NCBI GenBank assembly: GCA_037501455.1
Contig: CM074855.1
Location: forward strand, 36,923,001 to 36,987,000
Origin: Lantana camara
Taxonomy: Eukaryota; Streptophyta; Magnoliopsida; Lamiales; Verbenaceae
Direction of reading: 5' to 3'
Length of the DNA stretch: 64,000 nt
The notes under the pieces are model-generated. The model was not told where the DNA came from. It saw only the letters and a program-made list of their open reading frames with translations, and ran no database searches. The position numbers and the translations under genes are program-made. This document shows positions 42,785-54,984 of this stretch, one piece after another. The stretch's first letter is position 1, and each line of letters opens with the position of its first letter.

Positions 42785-44215
42785 TTTTGCCTTCCTGATT
42801 ACGCTATCCTGTTTTTGTTGCTTTCTTTGGGTCTGTACTAATGATATATTTTGACACTCGTGATACTTCCTTACTTGCTTCGTCTGTTGTGAACTCCGTG
42901 AACTTTTATACAATTGTGCCCTTTCGTTACTTGAGCTTTGTGACTTGTGTTTTTAAGTGAGCATGCATGTTGATTGTCATTTGCCTTTTGCACTTGATTC
43001 GTGTTTTTCTAGTCACTTGTTCAAGTTTTAGGAGCTTTGCTAGCACGTTGTCGGGTCTTCACTTGTTAAGGGAGTTTTTTTTTAACTTTAACTCTTTTAT
43101 TTACATGAGGATATTGCAAAGTATAAGCGGGGGGGGGGGGGGGGGGGGGGAGGGGGGAGGGGGTGAAAGTGCTTTGAGGTTTGATTGTTAAGCTTTTGCT
43201 AGAATAGGTTAGGCTTTTCGAATTGATGAAAATGTGCATGAGATTGGATAATTTAGTGTGTTAGTATGCCCTTGTACCTTAAGCACTTTTTGAACGTGAT
43301 AATGTACTTTGCTTAGAACTAACCGTTCATACTTTTCAAATGAGTGTAAGAATTGATTAGGATGCATTTTAGTCCTATCGAGGCGAAATTTTGAGTTGAT
43401 GATAGATTAGGGAGGTGAAGTAGGCATTCGTTGTCAGAGGATTTTTAACCTTTCATTTAGTTGTTTCCACTAAATAACATTATCTTATATTCTTATTGAC
43501 CCCACTGAGCCTAATTGTTGTGCAATACTTTTTGTAGCCGCATTATAAGCCTAATGCACGATAAAAGTTAACCTAGCTTGTCATTTTCACACCAAGGATT
43601 GCTCGTTCGATTGAATTGAGTGTCTTTTGACCCCCTTTTGATTATTCTTATGTTGAAATTAAGAGATATATGAAGAGAAACAGAAAAAGAATGAGAAAAA
43701 GTGAAGGAAAAGAGAAGAAAAAAAGAAAAAAAAAAAAAAAAGAAGAGAGAAAAATGAGCAAAAGAAAAAGAAAAGAGAAACATCATGCAAGTATGAGAGT
43801 GATTAGTGGGATACAATTGTATAAGTGTGGGGGAAATTTAGTGAGCAAATGAAAGTGCCTAGTTTGTAACGATTGAACGATGTAAGCTTGGTAAGTAGTC
43901 ACTTGATCCAAATATCCCGAGGCCTACATTACAAGCCCGAAAGACCTACTGATTCCGAGTCTTGATTTAATTCCATTAGTGGAGATAGGTGCAAAGAGTG
44001 TACTCCGAAGTTGATGATTGGAACTTAGGCGAAAAGTAGGCATTGTTTATCCTAGTCTTTGTACATTGTTTCATTCGAATTCACAAACTACACAAGGGTA
44101 TACTTCTCACACTAATTTTGATGATCTTGTGTTCATGAGTAATTGATTTGAATTGCTAGACTTGTTTAGGTGAAGGTTTGATGATTGCTTTGAAGTCGAG
44201 GTTTGATGGGGATTT
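42785..44215 (+). other. TAT second spacer: poly-G tract, A-rich tract and a PPT-like motif
   Basis: There is no supported gene. It has a G-rich run (43129-43163), an A/G-rich tract (43666-43785) that yields a Lys-rich open frame of no significance, and AAGTGTGGGGGAAA at 43823-43836, almost identical to the PPT next to the 3' LTR. It is cut at 44215 by GAG-B and resumes at 57109; GATTT (44211-44215) against GATGT (57104-57108) is the likely target-site duplication with one mismatch. Confidence 0.65.
43129..43163 (+). repeat. Poly-G tract: 22 G followed by A(G)6A(G)5
   Basis: A run of 22 G is followed by two shorter G runs split by single A. It could form a G-quadruplex and is likely prone to length error in sequencing and replication. 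Confidence 0.95.
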
Positions 44216-47200
44216 TGTAACATCCTGATTTTTCGTCCATACAGGTACGTCGTAACGAGAGTGTTATTTGCGTTTTAAATTATTTAATTATACAATTGAG
44301 TGTTATTTTAATGATTATGTGATTATATGAAACTACTTGAATTATTTGATTTAAATGCCAAAACGTGCCTAAGTGTTTAAATTATTTGAAATCTTGTAAT
44401 TTGTGAATTTATAACATATGAATTTATTTCCCGAGCATGCTAATTTCATGAATTATGTGATATACGTGATTTAAGGATGTAATTGTATGATTTTAAAATT
44501 TGAGGACTTAATTGAAACTTGGTTCTTGGACTTAATTGCAACTTTTTGAAAGTTTTGGACTTATTTGGAAAATGAGTCATTTTAGTACACTTGTGTACAT
44601 TTTAATTTATATATTGAGCTTGGGAACTCGGATTCAAGTTCTGTCTTCGGCGTTCGTCTCCTTTCGACGATTCGGATGCAATGGAACAAGTTTCGTAATT
44701 TTTCGATGCCGTTTAGACCTCCGACGACGCGAATTTTAGCCCTTCGTACTCTATTACGCCCCTAATACCTACTTGTGAGCTAGAATACTCATTATATGTA
44801 CTTGCCTTGACCAAAAACTCATCCTAAACCATCTCTCAACCCTCTTTTACTGCTGAAACACGTACTACACCAGCCAAGCAAGAAAGAAGAAAGGCAACAA
44901 GAGCATTATCTCCATTTTTGGTCCATTTTGAGCTCATCCGATTTCCTCTTCTTCTCCAAGCTTCAAGGTAAGTTTAGATCTTTGTTCTCCATGATATTTT
45001 TCACTTATTTTTCACTTATTCATCCATTTAATTCATGTCTTAAGTTAAGGATTCTTATTATACGAAGAAGATGATGAATAGTTAGGTTTTCTCCAAATTT
45101 TTTTTAATACATGCTCTTATGTGTTTATTTTGAATTCTAAGCTAGAGAATGAGTTCATTTATGCCTATATATCTTGTTTCTTTGCATTTAATACATGGTT
45201 TTTGTGTGTATTAACTTCTACCATTAATGAACTTGAGTTAATGAAAGAAAAATGGGGGATTTTGGGCTCAAAACCGAACTGCTGTCATAGTTCTTAGTTG
45301 CTGTCAATATGTCGCTGTTTTATTGATGTTTTGCATGGATTTTGGGCATGAAATGCATGGAAAATGATCAGATTTCATGATTCTCTATTACATGATGTTG
45401 TTGCCCTATTTTCATTCATTTTATATGCATTATGATTGAGTTTTGAGCATGAAACGAACTGTTGCACGCTGTTACTTCTTGTTACTCATTTGCTGTCAGT
45501 TTTGTGGTGTTTTGAGCATAAAATTTGCATGGTTTTGTCCTGAATTTGCGCTTGATCATGACCTAAATTCTTTGTGCATTTGTTGCCTTTGTTGTGCTTG
45601 AGTTTTGTTGCATTTGTTTGCCCTTTTTGCTGCTGTAATCTGCTGTTATGCTTCCCATTCCATGGTTGCTGCTGCGTTGATGGCTGAACAGGGGAAAGCT
45701 TCATGCCCTGCTGCTGCGAGATGAAAACTGCCAGGGGTAACGGGTGGTACCCCGAGTGTGCTACAGAAGAGTAACGCCCATTACTCTTCTTCCTTGCGAG
45801 CCTGCCTCTGTTACCTGCGTGAAGAGCTGCAACTGCTGTGATTTTCCTTTCTTTCTTGTTTGTCATTGTTGTGTGTATGTGCATGTGTTTGTATATATAT
45901 TAATATGCATATGCATTATATATATATATATATACCTAGTGCATGAGATTGTGTATTATGTTACATGCATGTGTGTGTGAACGTGCGTAAGTATATATAT
46001 TAGTATATGTTGCATGCATGTGAATATATATTTGTATATTGTTCATAGATATATGACTACATTTGTGTGCATGTGTCTACGTGTATGACTTTATATATAT
46101 ATATATTATACTATATGTTATGTGTTATGATTTTAAATATAGGTTTGTTTTTTTAAGTTTAAATATGTATAGAATATTAATTTACTATATAATATGCTAT
46201 AAACCTTATCCTAATTTATGAATTCAATTTAATCGAGTGATATGTGTTATAAGCTTTATTCTAATTTTATGAATTGATTTGTTTATAATATTAAATTGTT
46301 ATATGATGTGTTATAATTCTTGGTTTGATTTTACGAATTTAATTTAAGATGAGTTGTATGTGTTACCTTGTATGATATGAATTTGTGATTGAATTTAGAT
46401 GCTCGTTTTTTATTTATGCTCTCATGTGCTTTTAAGTGACTTAAGTACTTTTCAATGTGCATGAATGAGTTAGAACTTTGTCTAATTGTTAAATATGTTA
46501 ATCTCTTGTTTCTTTTATGACTTGAGTGGTATGACAACATGTTAATTTATGTGTTAACTTGAAAGTATTGAATTTATAAGACCGTTTAATATGAAATACG
46601 TGAAATATGAACGCATATGCCTGAAGTGTTGCATTTTATGGATCATATGCATTCGCCGAGCGTCTATTTGGTACATTCTGAGTCTAAGAGTATCCTTTGT
46701 TGTTTCCTTTGTTCAGAGTTTGGTCCCGTGCGTAATGAGGAGGTCCCGTAGGCGTTCGTTTACATCCGTTTTATATCCTTTTCGCTCTACTACGTCGGAA
46801 AGTTGAGTTTTTCTTCCTTTTAGCTATTATGACCTACAACCCTACGTGCTTTGAAGCCCGCATGTGAACTAAATATATTATATGATAGATATGTGTCTGA
46901 TATATAAAATTTGAGGGCTCGTCCCATCTTGTTATAAGACTTTGAAAACGCTTTTATACGTATATACACTCTATTTTCGTTGTTCTTTGGAGAAGCTTTG
47001 ATATGTGTGTGTGTGTGTGTGTGTAAGCGAGATATGCTTCTTGAAAGATAAGCTTTGTGAAAATTATGCCTTTTGAGTTATGCATTGGGCCCCAGAGAGT
47101 GGTATAGTATCTCGGGACGGCAGTGAAGTCCCCGGGCTCTTCTATCAACACTTTCCATATGAGAGTCTCGCCTAACCTTAGGAGGTTTGAGAAAGGGCGT

Positions 47201-48099
47201 TTCTCTTGAGCTGGCGGAGATAACCACCGAAGGTTTCAAGGACGTGATTAAGCCTTGTCTTGTGTGCATTTTGCTGATAGTTAGGGCTTGCTACCCTCTA
47301 TCACCCCGAAGAAGGATGGTTTATGATTTACGTTTTGTTTATGTTTATGCTTTTGTATATGAGAAGTTGGGAACGAAAACTCGTACTCACCGAGTTAGTG
47401 TGATTAGGAATAAATTTATGAAACGGGAATAGACTCTGAAATACTTAAAATTGGTTGTTTTAGCCTTTGGCCTTAATTTCTTTTAAGTATATATATCTAT
47501 TATCACGGGAAATGTTTTAGCTTGCAAAAACCATCCCCGGTTCATGGATCCTTTTTCGAATTTTGTTAAGTGCTTTGCTCTATACGTATTATGGGTGCGT
47601 ATGTTAGCCCCCTCACTAATCCTTAGGACTAACCCTTGTTGTTGTTGCCCTTTTTCCCCTTTCTTTGAGTTGTAGTTGCTTTTGGAGATTTGAGCTAGGT
47701 GGTTGTCTTTGAGTCGTCGGTTGAGGCTAGCTCGATTCACATGCATTTTGCTAATTTTACTTAGGCACTTTCAAAATTCTAAAATTATGTATGAACTTTG
47801 ATATTTAGTTTTGGCCTGGGATTAAGTATCATAAAATTGCCTTGTATATAAATTGTATATGTTGAAGGTGAGATGGATATGATATGGTAATTGCTAGCAA
47901 GTTAAGATTTGAAATTCAACGCTTCCGTGAATTTTGTTTAATGCTCACTCTGTATTAGGGTCTAGACCGCCTAGCTAGGGTGTATGTTTTTGTTTGTCAC
48001 CCGTTCGCCATGGCTTGGTGGTGTACGGATTTTCTATTTCGTTACACATGTCGGGCTATGGTGCGGGGAATGTGGTGCCCTTCGCTCCGGGGTACTACA
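44216..48099 (+). repeat. GAG-B 5' LTR (3884 bp)
   Basis: It starts TGTAACATCCTG and ends GGGGTACTACA. It carries a strong splice-donor-like site CAAG/GTAAGT (GT at 44968-44969), a palindrome cluster of the GTAAC type (45733-45790), a (TA)n run (45917-45934) and a (TG)n run (47004-47024). Beyond its own family it also resembles GAG-F in layout. Confidence 0.92.
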
Positions 48100-48107
48100 T
48101 CTTAAAG

Positions 48108-48119
48108 TGGTATCAGAGC
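48108..48119 (+). other. GAG-B primer binding site (initiator tRNA-Met)
   Basis: TGGTATCAGAGC lies 8 bases after the LTR end, the same spacing as in GAG-A. Confidence 0.9.
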
Positions 48120-48313
48120 TCCAGGTTGTAAAATCGGAGCTCTAGCGTCGTGTCGGGTCTGTCTAGGTCGTTCGGCTTAGGATTATGTGATTGTTTGCAT
48201 TCATATTCACTTTTACGTGAATTATTTGCCTTATTTATATTAATCGTTAACATGAACATGCACTAAACCCTTCCACGCATCGATATTTCCTTGAATTTTA
48301 TTTCTGATTCAAG

Positions 48314-51300
48314 ATGTCATCTCAATATACGTCCATGGTGGGAGAACGAATGCCTTTGATTTATTGAGAATTTCGAAATTGCAACCCTCCGATGTGGTTT
48401 GGAGGTGATGATGTGAAAGCCGGAGAATGGATTTCCGAGATTTCATTGATTTGGAATACTCTTTCGGGGACATCACAAGAAAGGGTGGATTGTACATCCC
48501 ATTTAATTCAAGGACAAGCTTCAATTTGTCTTAAGGAAATAAGGTCGTGGTTTAAGAGGTACGAGGAAGAGTTTACATGGGAGAACTTTGTTCGGGAATT
48601 TCACAATAATTACATCCCCTCTAGTGCAAGAGTAAAGAGACTTCAAGAATTTCTAGACCTCCAACAGGATTTAAAGATGGCGGAAAATTATATGGAGGAA
48701 CTTGAGAGATCGGGCCCTTATGCTACACAACTTATCAATAACTATCAACTTAAAGCCCGAAACTTTATGCAAGAACTTAAGAGCGAGATCCAACAAGCTC
48801 TCTATGCTTCAATGGTGAATCAATGGTCCGAGGCTATGAGAAAGGTGGTTCAACATGAGATGGATAAGCAACATTCAAAGTCCCACACTTTTCAGTTAGG
48901 ACAAGGATCCGGTTCAAGCTCAAGTTTGGGTAAGAGTCCCGCGACACAAGAAAAACCTCGAGGATCTCAAGGTGTTAAGCTGTAACATCCCGCTCGTCCG
49001 GTCGTACAGGTACGTCGTAACGAGAGTGTTATTTGCATTTTAAATTATTTAATTATGCAATTGGGTGTCATTTTAATGATTATGTGATTATATGAAACTA
49101 CTTGAATTATTTGATTTAAATGCCAAAATGTGCCTAAGTGTTTAAATTATTTGAAATCTTGTAATCTGTGAATTTATAATATATGAATTTATTTCCCGAG
49201 CATACTAATTTCGTGAATTATGTGATATACGTGATTTAAGGATGTAATTGTATGATTTTATAATATGTGGACTTAATTGAAATTTGGTTCTTAGATTTAA
49301 TTGCAACTTTTTGGAAGTTTTGGACTCATTTGGAAAATGAGTCATTTTAGTACACTTGTGTACATTTTAATTCATGTCTTGAGCTATGGCACTCAGATTT
49401 GAGTTTGGTCTTCGGCGTTCTCGTAATTTTTTGATGCCGTTTAGACCTCCGACGATGCGAATTTGAGCCCCTCGTGCCCTACACACCCCTATGACCTATA
49501 TTTTTTAGCTTTGGGACCCATCGTTCACCATTTCTTTGAAATTAAGCCATTTTTAGCCACATATCTCTCTCATTTACTCCTCCCTCACACGAGATTCAGC
49601 AGCCAAGAGCAAGGAAGAGAGATTCTTACTATTCAGCACCTTCAAGCTCAAGATTTGCTCAAGATCTTCTAGTTTTCTTCGATCTTCAACAATCCGAGGT
49701 AAAATCCGTAATCCTTATGATTTGTGCTTCAATATATGCTCCATTTGTGTCTTAGACTTGAGGTTTTATGCATGATTAGAGAAAGCCAAGAATAGTTAGA
49801 TTTTCTCCAAAATTTTGAATACATGCTCATATGTGTTTATTATGAGTTCTAAGCTAAAGAATGAGTTCATTTATGTCCTTATATCTTGTTTCTTTGCATT
49901 AAATACATGGTGATTATGTGTATTAACTTCTACCATTAATGAACTTGAGCTTATGAAAGAGAAATGGGGGATTTTGGGCTCAAAACCGAACTGCTGTCAT
50001 AGCTCTTAGTTGTTGTCAATATGCTGATGTTTTAATGAAGTTTTGCATGAATTTTGAGCATGAAATGCATGGAAAATGACCAGATTTCGTGGTGCTCTGT
50101 TACATGATGTTGTTGCCCTGCTTTAACCTTCATTTTAGATGCATTATGATTAAGTTTGAGCCTGAAACGAACTGCTGCCCGCTGCTACTTGTTGTTCGTC
50201 ATTTGCTGTTAGTTTTGTGAAGTTTTGAGCATAATTCTTGCATGGAATTGACCTGTTTAATGTGCTTAAATTGCTGCCCTGCTATGCTGTGTTATTTGGT
50301 TGCATTTAACCTTCATTTAGATGCAAATTGAATGAGTTTTATGCTTGAAAAGTGACTGTAAAATCTGCTCCTTTCTTACCGAGCTGTTGTCAGGATTTTC
50401 TGACTTGTTTGTTAATTCTTTGAGCTCCATTTCGTGTGAAATTGCATGGTTATGAAGTATTTGAGTTGCTTTACATGTTAGCTTTGTTTTCCCAAGTTTT
50501 TAACTCTTATTTCAACTCCAAACTTGATGAAATGGCTGCTTGAACCCATACCCTTCCTTACTCCAATTTTCTTGCATGTTTGAAGTGATCTTTGTTGCTG
50601 CAAGTTATGGCCTGAAAATATGATGTCTTAATGTTCATTCCATACATGATTTATGTGTTAAAAAGGCCTAAGAAGTTCCCTTTAAGCTACTGCTGTAAAT
50701 TCCTTCGAACAAGATGACTTGGCACGGCCATGTCAAGATTTGAACTAGAATGGACATGGCCGTGTTGTGTCTTCATTTTTGGTGAATAAATCGGACACAG
50801 CCGTGTTCATTTTAAACTGAAAACCAACACGGCCGTGTCATGCTTCTGAGATTTGGTAATTATTTTGGAATTTTTAGTAGCTGCGTGTATGCATGCATGA
50901 TCTGTATTAAATTGTGATTAAGGATTTTGCAAATTTGTGATTAAGGATTTTGCATGTTCACGTGTGGGGCTGCATGTATTTAATTCCCATACATATAATA
51001 TGATATATTCTTTTATGTTAGTTGCATGCAATAGATATATATTTATACATTAAATTCACTTTTTCTTTTGTGGCTGCATATATATATATATATATATATA
51101 TTTAATTATTGAATTTCTTAAATTGGTTTTTTTTTTTATGATATCTTAACTGTTTCGATCTCACGTATATGACTTTCGTGTTTCATTTTGTGCTTTCTAA
51201 TGCCTTTTTTTTATTCATCTATGACTTGTATGCTAAGTGAATATGTTAAATGTCGTATATTGACTTTATGAATTTATTCGATACTAGATATGATCTTAAG

Positions 51301-53415
51301 TGGCTTAAGTGATACGTTTGACGTTTACTTGCATTTCTTGCTCTCTTTATAAACTTAAACTTATGAATGCTTGAGATAAGCCATAATATGATATTTTATG
51401 AGTTTATTTGATGAGTGGTGAGTTTAATTCTTGAATTATTTGTGTGATATTTCGTTATTTGTCTCGATATGCCTAAGTATGAGCTTATTTGAAGTACATC
51501 GCATCATATGCACCCATATGGATCGCCGAGCGTCCAATGGGTTCATAGTGAGTCTAAGGTTGTTTTTGTTGTTTGTTTTGTCCAATGGTTCGTCTTGGGG
51601 GTGACGACGTGGTTCCGTGAGCGTTCTTTTGCTCTTCTTTTGTCCTTGCTTCGTCTTGAAGCTGAGGTTTTGTTCTTTAGTTAAAATGACCTACAACCCT
51701 TTGTGTTTTGAAACCCGCATGCAAACTAAATATATTATATGATAGATATGTGTATGATATGTAATTTGAGGGCTCGTCCCATCTTGTCATAAGACTTTAA
51801 AAACGCCTTTATGCGTATATATACTCTATTTTCAGTGTTCTTTTGAAAAAGCTTTGATAAGTGTGTGTGTGTGTGTGTGTAAACGAGTTAAGCTTTTTGA
51901 AAATTAAGTCTCTTAAGTTATGTCTCTTCGCTTTTCGCGTTGGGCCCCGGAGAAGTGGTATGTTATTCTCGGGTCAACCGTGGGGTTATCGGGCTCTCTC
52001 ATCAACACAACTCAACAAAAGGGAGACTTAGCCCATCCTCAGGAGGTCGAGGGGAAGACGGGTCTTCTTTTGCCGACGGTGTGCTTAGTGGCCCATCGAA
52101 GGAGCGGGTGGGATCCCCCGACTCATTATGCTTTATGTGCGGGGGTAGAGGGGTAGCTCCTCTCTTCCCCAAACGGAGAAGGTGGATTGATTTATGTACT
52201 TTGTTTGCTCTTTGCACTTTGCGTATGATATGAGAAGGTGGAAGTAGAACTCGTGCTCGCCGAGTTACTGTGATTATGATTAAATCAATGAAATGGGAAT
52301 GAACTCTCAATTACTTAAAATTGGTTATTTTGGCCTTTGGCCTTTAACTTCTTTTAACTTATATATCTATTACCACGGGAAACGCTTTATCTTGTAAAAA
52401 CCATCCCCGGTTCATGGATCTCTCTATGAATTGATAAGTGTTTTGCTCTATAAGTATATCTAGGTGCGTGTGTTAGCCCCCTCACCAGTCTTTAGGACTG
52501 ACCCTCGTTATTGTTTCCCCTTTTTACCCTTTTTGAGTTGCAGATGCTTGGAGGTTTGAGCTAGGCGGTTTGTCTTGTGTTGTGGTTGAGGATAGCTTGA
52601 GTTCCATGCATTGTATTTTGTTTATTTTATGTACTTTGCTAGTTTGGAAGCATGTATAATTTTGCTACTTAGTTTCTGCCCTGGGATTAAGCTTTGTATA
52701 TTTGTCTTATATTTAAAATTATAAAAGTGATAAATGAAGAGTATGATATGTTATATGCTAGTAGGTTATGAGTATAATTTATTTCTTCCACGAATAATGA
52801 TTATTGCGTGCTCTGAATTAGGGTCTAGACCGCCTAGCTTAGGTTGGATTTTTTGTTTGTCACCCGTTCGCCATGGCTTGATGCGTGGACGAAGTTCCCA
52901 TTTCGTTACACGTGTCGGGCTATGGTGCGGGGGATGTGGTGCCCTTCGCTCCAGGGTGCTACATAAGCAATCCAAGGATAAGAAACCTCGACAGCCGAGA
53001 CCGGCCCCAGTGCCCACTTCATCGGCATCGATTCGTTGTGCTTATTGTATTGGTCCGAATCACACGGAGGAGATGTCGGAAGAAGTTAGGTGCTTGCTTT
53101 GGATGTTGTGAGATCGGACACATGGTGAATGTTTACCCAACTAAACCAAATCCAAGACCTTCGAAGAACCATGGCTCCGAGACCCCGATTCGAGCCCAAG
53201 TGGATGCCAAGATTGACACCACCGCTATGGTGAAAGGTACACGAAGCATTCATGGCATCTCATCTCATGCATACTTTAATCTCGGGAAAACCCACGTGTT
53301 TGCTGCCTTCTTAGTTCTTGTTTGTTGTGCGTGCTTTCTTTTCCTTTTTTTGTTAACTCTCTTTTGGAGAGATTTTGGTGACGTTAAGTGCTCGAAAGTG
53401 TTCGATAAGTTGTGA
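48314..53415 (+). pseudogene. GAG-B gag, split by a solo LTR
   Basis: The coding parts are 48314-48980 and 52969-53415. The ATG at 48314 follows TTCAAG directly. A stop is at 48365-48367. The capsid part contains NPPMWFGGDDVKAGEW, FTWENFVREFHNNYIP and YMEELERSGPYATQL, matching GAG-A gag in order. The solo LTR GAG-E interrupts the linker after GSQGVK; reading resumes in frame after the duplicated TAAGC. Two zinc knuckles follow: the first (CAYCIGPNH near 53035) is damaged and followed by a frameshift, the second (CFGCCEIGHMVNVYP near 53107) has its last Cys changed to Tyr. The frame then gives SSHAYFNLGKTHVF, the same box as in GAG-A, then a hydrophobic stretch, and stops at 53413-53415. Confidence 0.82.
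48981..52963 (+). mobile_element. GAG-E: solo LTR of the GAG family, plus strand (3983 bp)
   Basis: It is flanked by the perfect duplication TAAGC (48976-48980 and 52964-52968). It starts TGTAACATCCCGCTCGTCC and ends GGGTGCTACA. There is no internal sequence, so it is a solo LTR. It carries a splice-donor-like GAG/GTAAAA (GT at 49699-49700), a palindrome cluster of the CACGGCCGTG type (50719-50850), a (TA)12 run (51078-51101) and a (TG)n run (51861-51880). Open frames at 51920-52233 sit in a GC-rich patch conserved as DNA in sister LTRs but not as protein. Confidence 0.94.
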
Positions 53416-54113
53416 GGGTCGAGCGATTATCGATGGGCTTGTTTAGAGGCATTTTTCTCTCATTAAGTTTCGTAGTTGCTCTTAGGAGGTCCGTTTGGGC
53501 TCAACAATATCTACGGGTGATAGATAGAACGTTCACCTGTTGATATTCCTCGTAGAAGAAACGAGAATTACCTCAGAGCAAGAAGTCTATCATGTTAGCG
53601 GGGAATACTAGGCATTTTTCTCTGAGAATACCAACCCAATGATATGTATGACTAATAAGAGGTACAATTTTGAGTGGGAAGAGGGGGTTGAAGAGAGTTA
53701 CCCATAGTATCGGCTTTTTCCTAACCAGAGGTACGAAAGGCTACTTCGTTTCCAACCGAGGCATAAAGCAAGGTCACAAGTTTATTCCACTCATGGTTTG
53801 AAGTTGTTCGGGGGTTTGGGAGACCGGTTCTGGTGTAGTGGCATAAGAAAGATGTTATGGACTTTGTGTAATAACGTCTGTATGCCAACGGTTGGGGATT
53901 CTCCAACTACTCCCAAATCTTTATTTGGGAAGTGGGAGCAAACGACTAGGACTTTGTGTCCGGTTAGCTATTTAAGGAAGTAATATCCCGAGGACTCAAC
54001 CATTCACTGAGATTAGAGGGACGCAGGGGGAAACTTGGAGTTGGTTTGTCTTTAGAGCCGCTCAAGACCTCGCTTCGGACCTTAAGGATATGTCCTTTTG
54101 AAGGGGGAGAGGT
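53416..54113 (+). other. GAG-B non-coding tail and polypurine tract
   Basis: It aligns with both parts of the GAG-A tail. No coding sequence was found. It ends with GAAGGGGGAGAGGT (54100-54113), the PPT. Confidence 0.75.
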
Positions 54114-54939
54114 TGTAACATCCCAATTTTTCGTTCGTATAGCTACGTCGTAAAGAAAGTGTTATTTGCGTGTTAAATTATTTAATTATGCAATTGTGTG
54201 TTATTTTAATGATTATGTGATTATATGAAACTAATTGAATTATTTGATTTAAATGCCAAAACGTGCCTAAGTGTTTAAATTATTTGAAATCTTTATATAT
54301 GTGAATTTATAATATATGAATTTATTTCCCGAGCATTCTATTTTCGTGAATTATGTGATATACGTGATTTAAGGATGTAATTGTATGATTTTAAAATTTG
54401 AGGACTTAATTGAAACTTGGTTCTTGGACTTCATTGAAACTTTTTGAAAGTTTTGGACTCATTTGGAAAATGAGTCATTTTAGTACACTTGTGTACATTT
54501 TAATTTATATCTTGAGCTCGGGAATTCGGATTTGAGTTTTGTCTTCGGCATTCGACTCCTTTCGACGATTCGGATGCAATGGAACAAGTTTCGTAATTTT
54601 GCGATGCCCTTTAGACCTTCCCATTCCATGGTTGTTGCTGCGTTGATGGCTGAAAAGGGGAAAGCTTCATTCCCTGCTGTTGCTAGATGAAAAGTGCCAG
54701 GGGTAACGGGCGTTACCCCGAGTGTGCTGCGGAAGAGTAACGCCCCTTACTTCTTCCTTGCGAGCCTACATCCATTAACGGTGGTTAAGCCTTTTGCTTT
54801 AGAGCAAGGTAACCCCCGTTACGTGCGTGAAGAGCTGCTACTGCTGTGATTTTCCTTTCTTTCTTGTTTGTCATTGTTGTGTGTATGTGCATGTGTTTGT
54901 ATATATATATTAATATGCATATGTATTGTATTGTTATAC

Positions 54940-54984
<45 letters not shown>

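Noticed and set aside
43670..43852. Lys/Arg-rich short frame
   Set aside because: It is a translated A/G-rich simple-sequence tract.
45486..45884. 132-codon minus-strand frame in the GAG-B LTR, Gln/Lys-rich
   Set aside because: It is not seen in the sister LTRs and shows no domain; it is antisense to a T-rich, low-complexity stretch.
51920..52233. Overlapping open frames in GAG-E
   Set aside because: The matching region in sister LTRs is conserved as DNA but the frames are not open.
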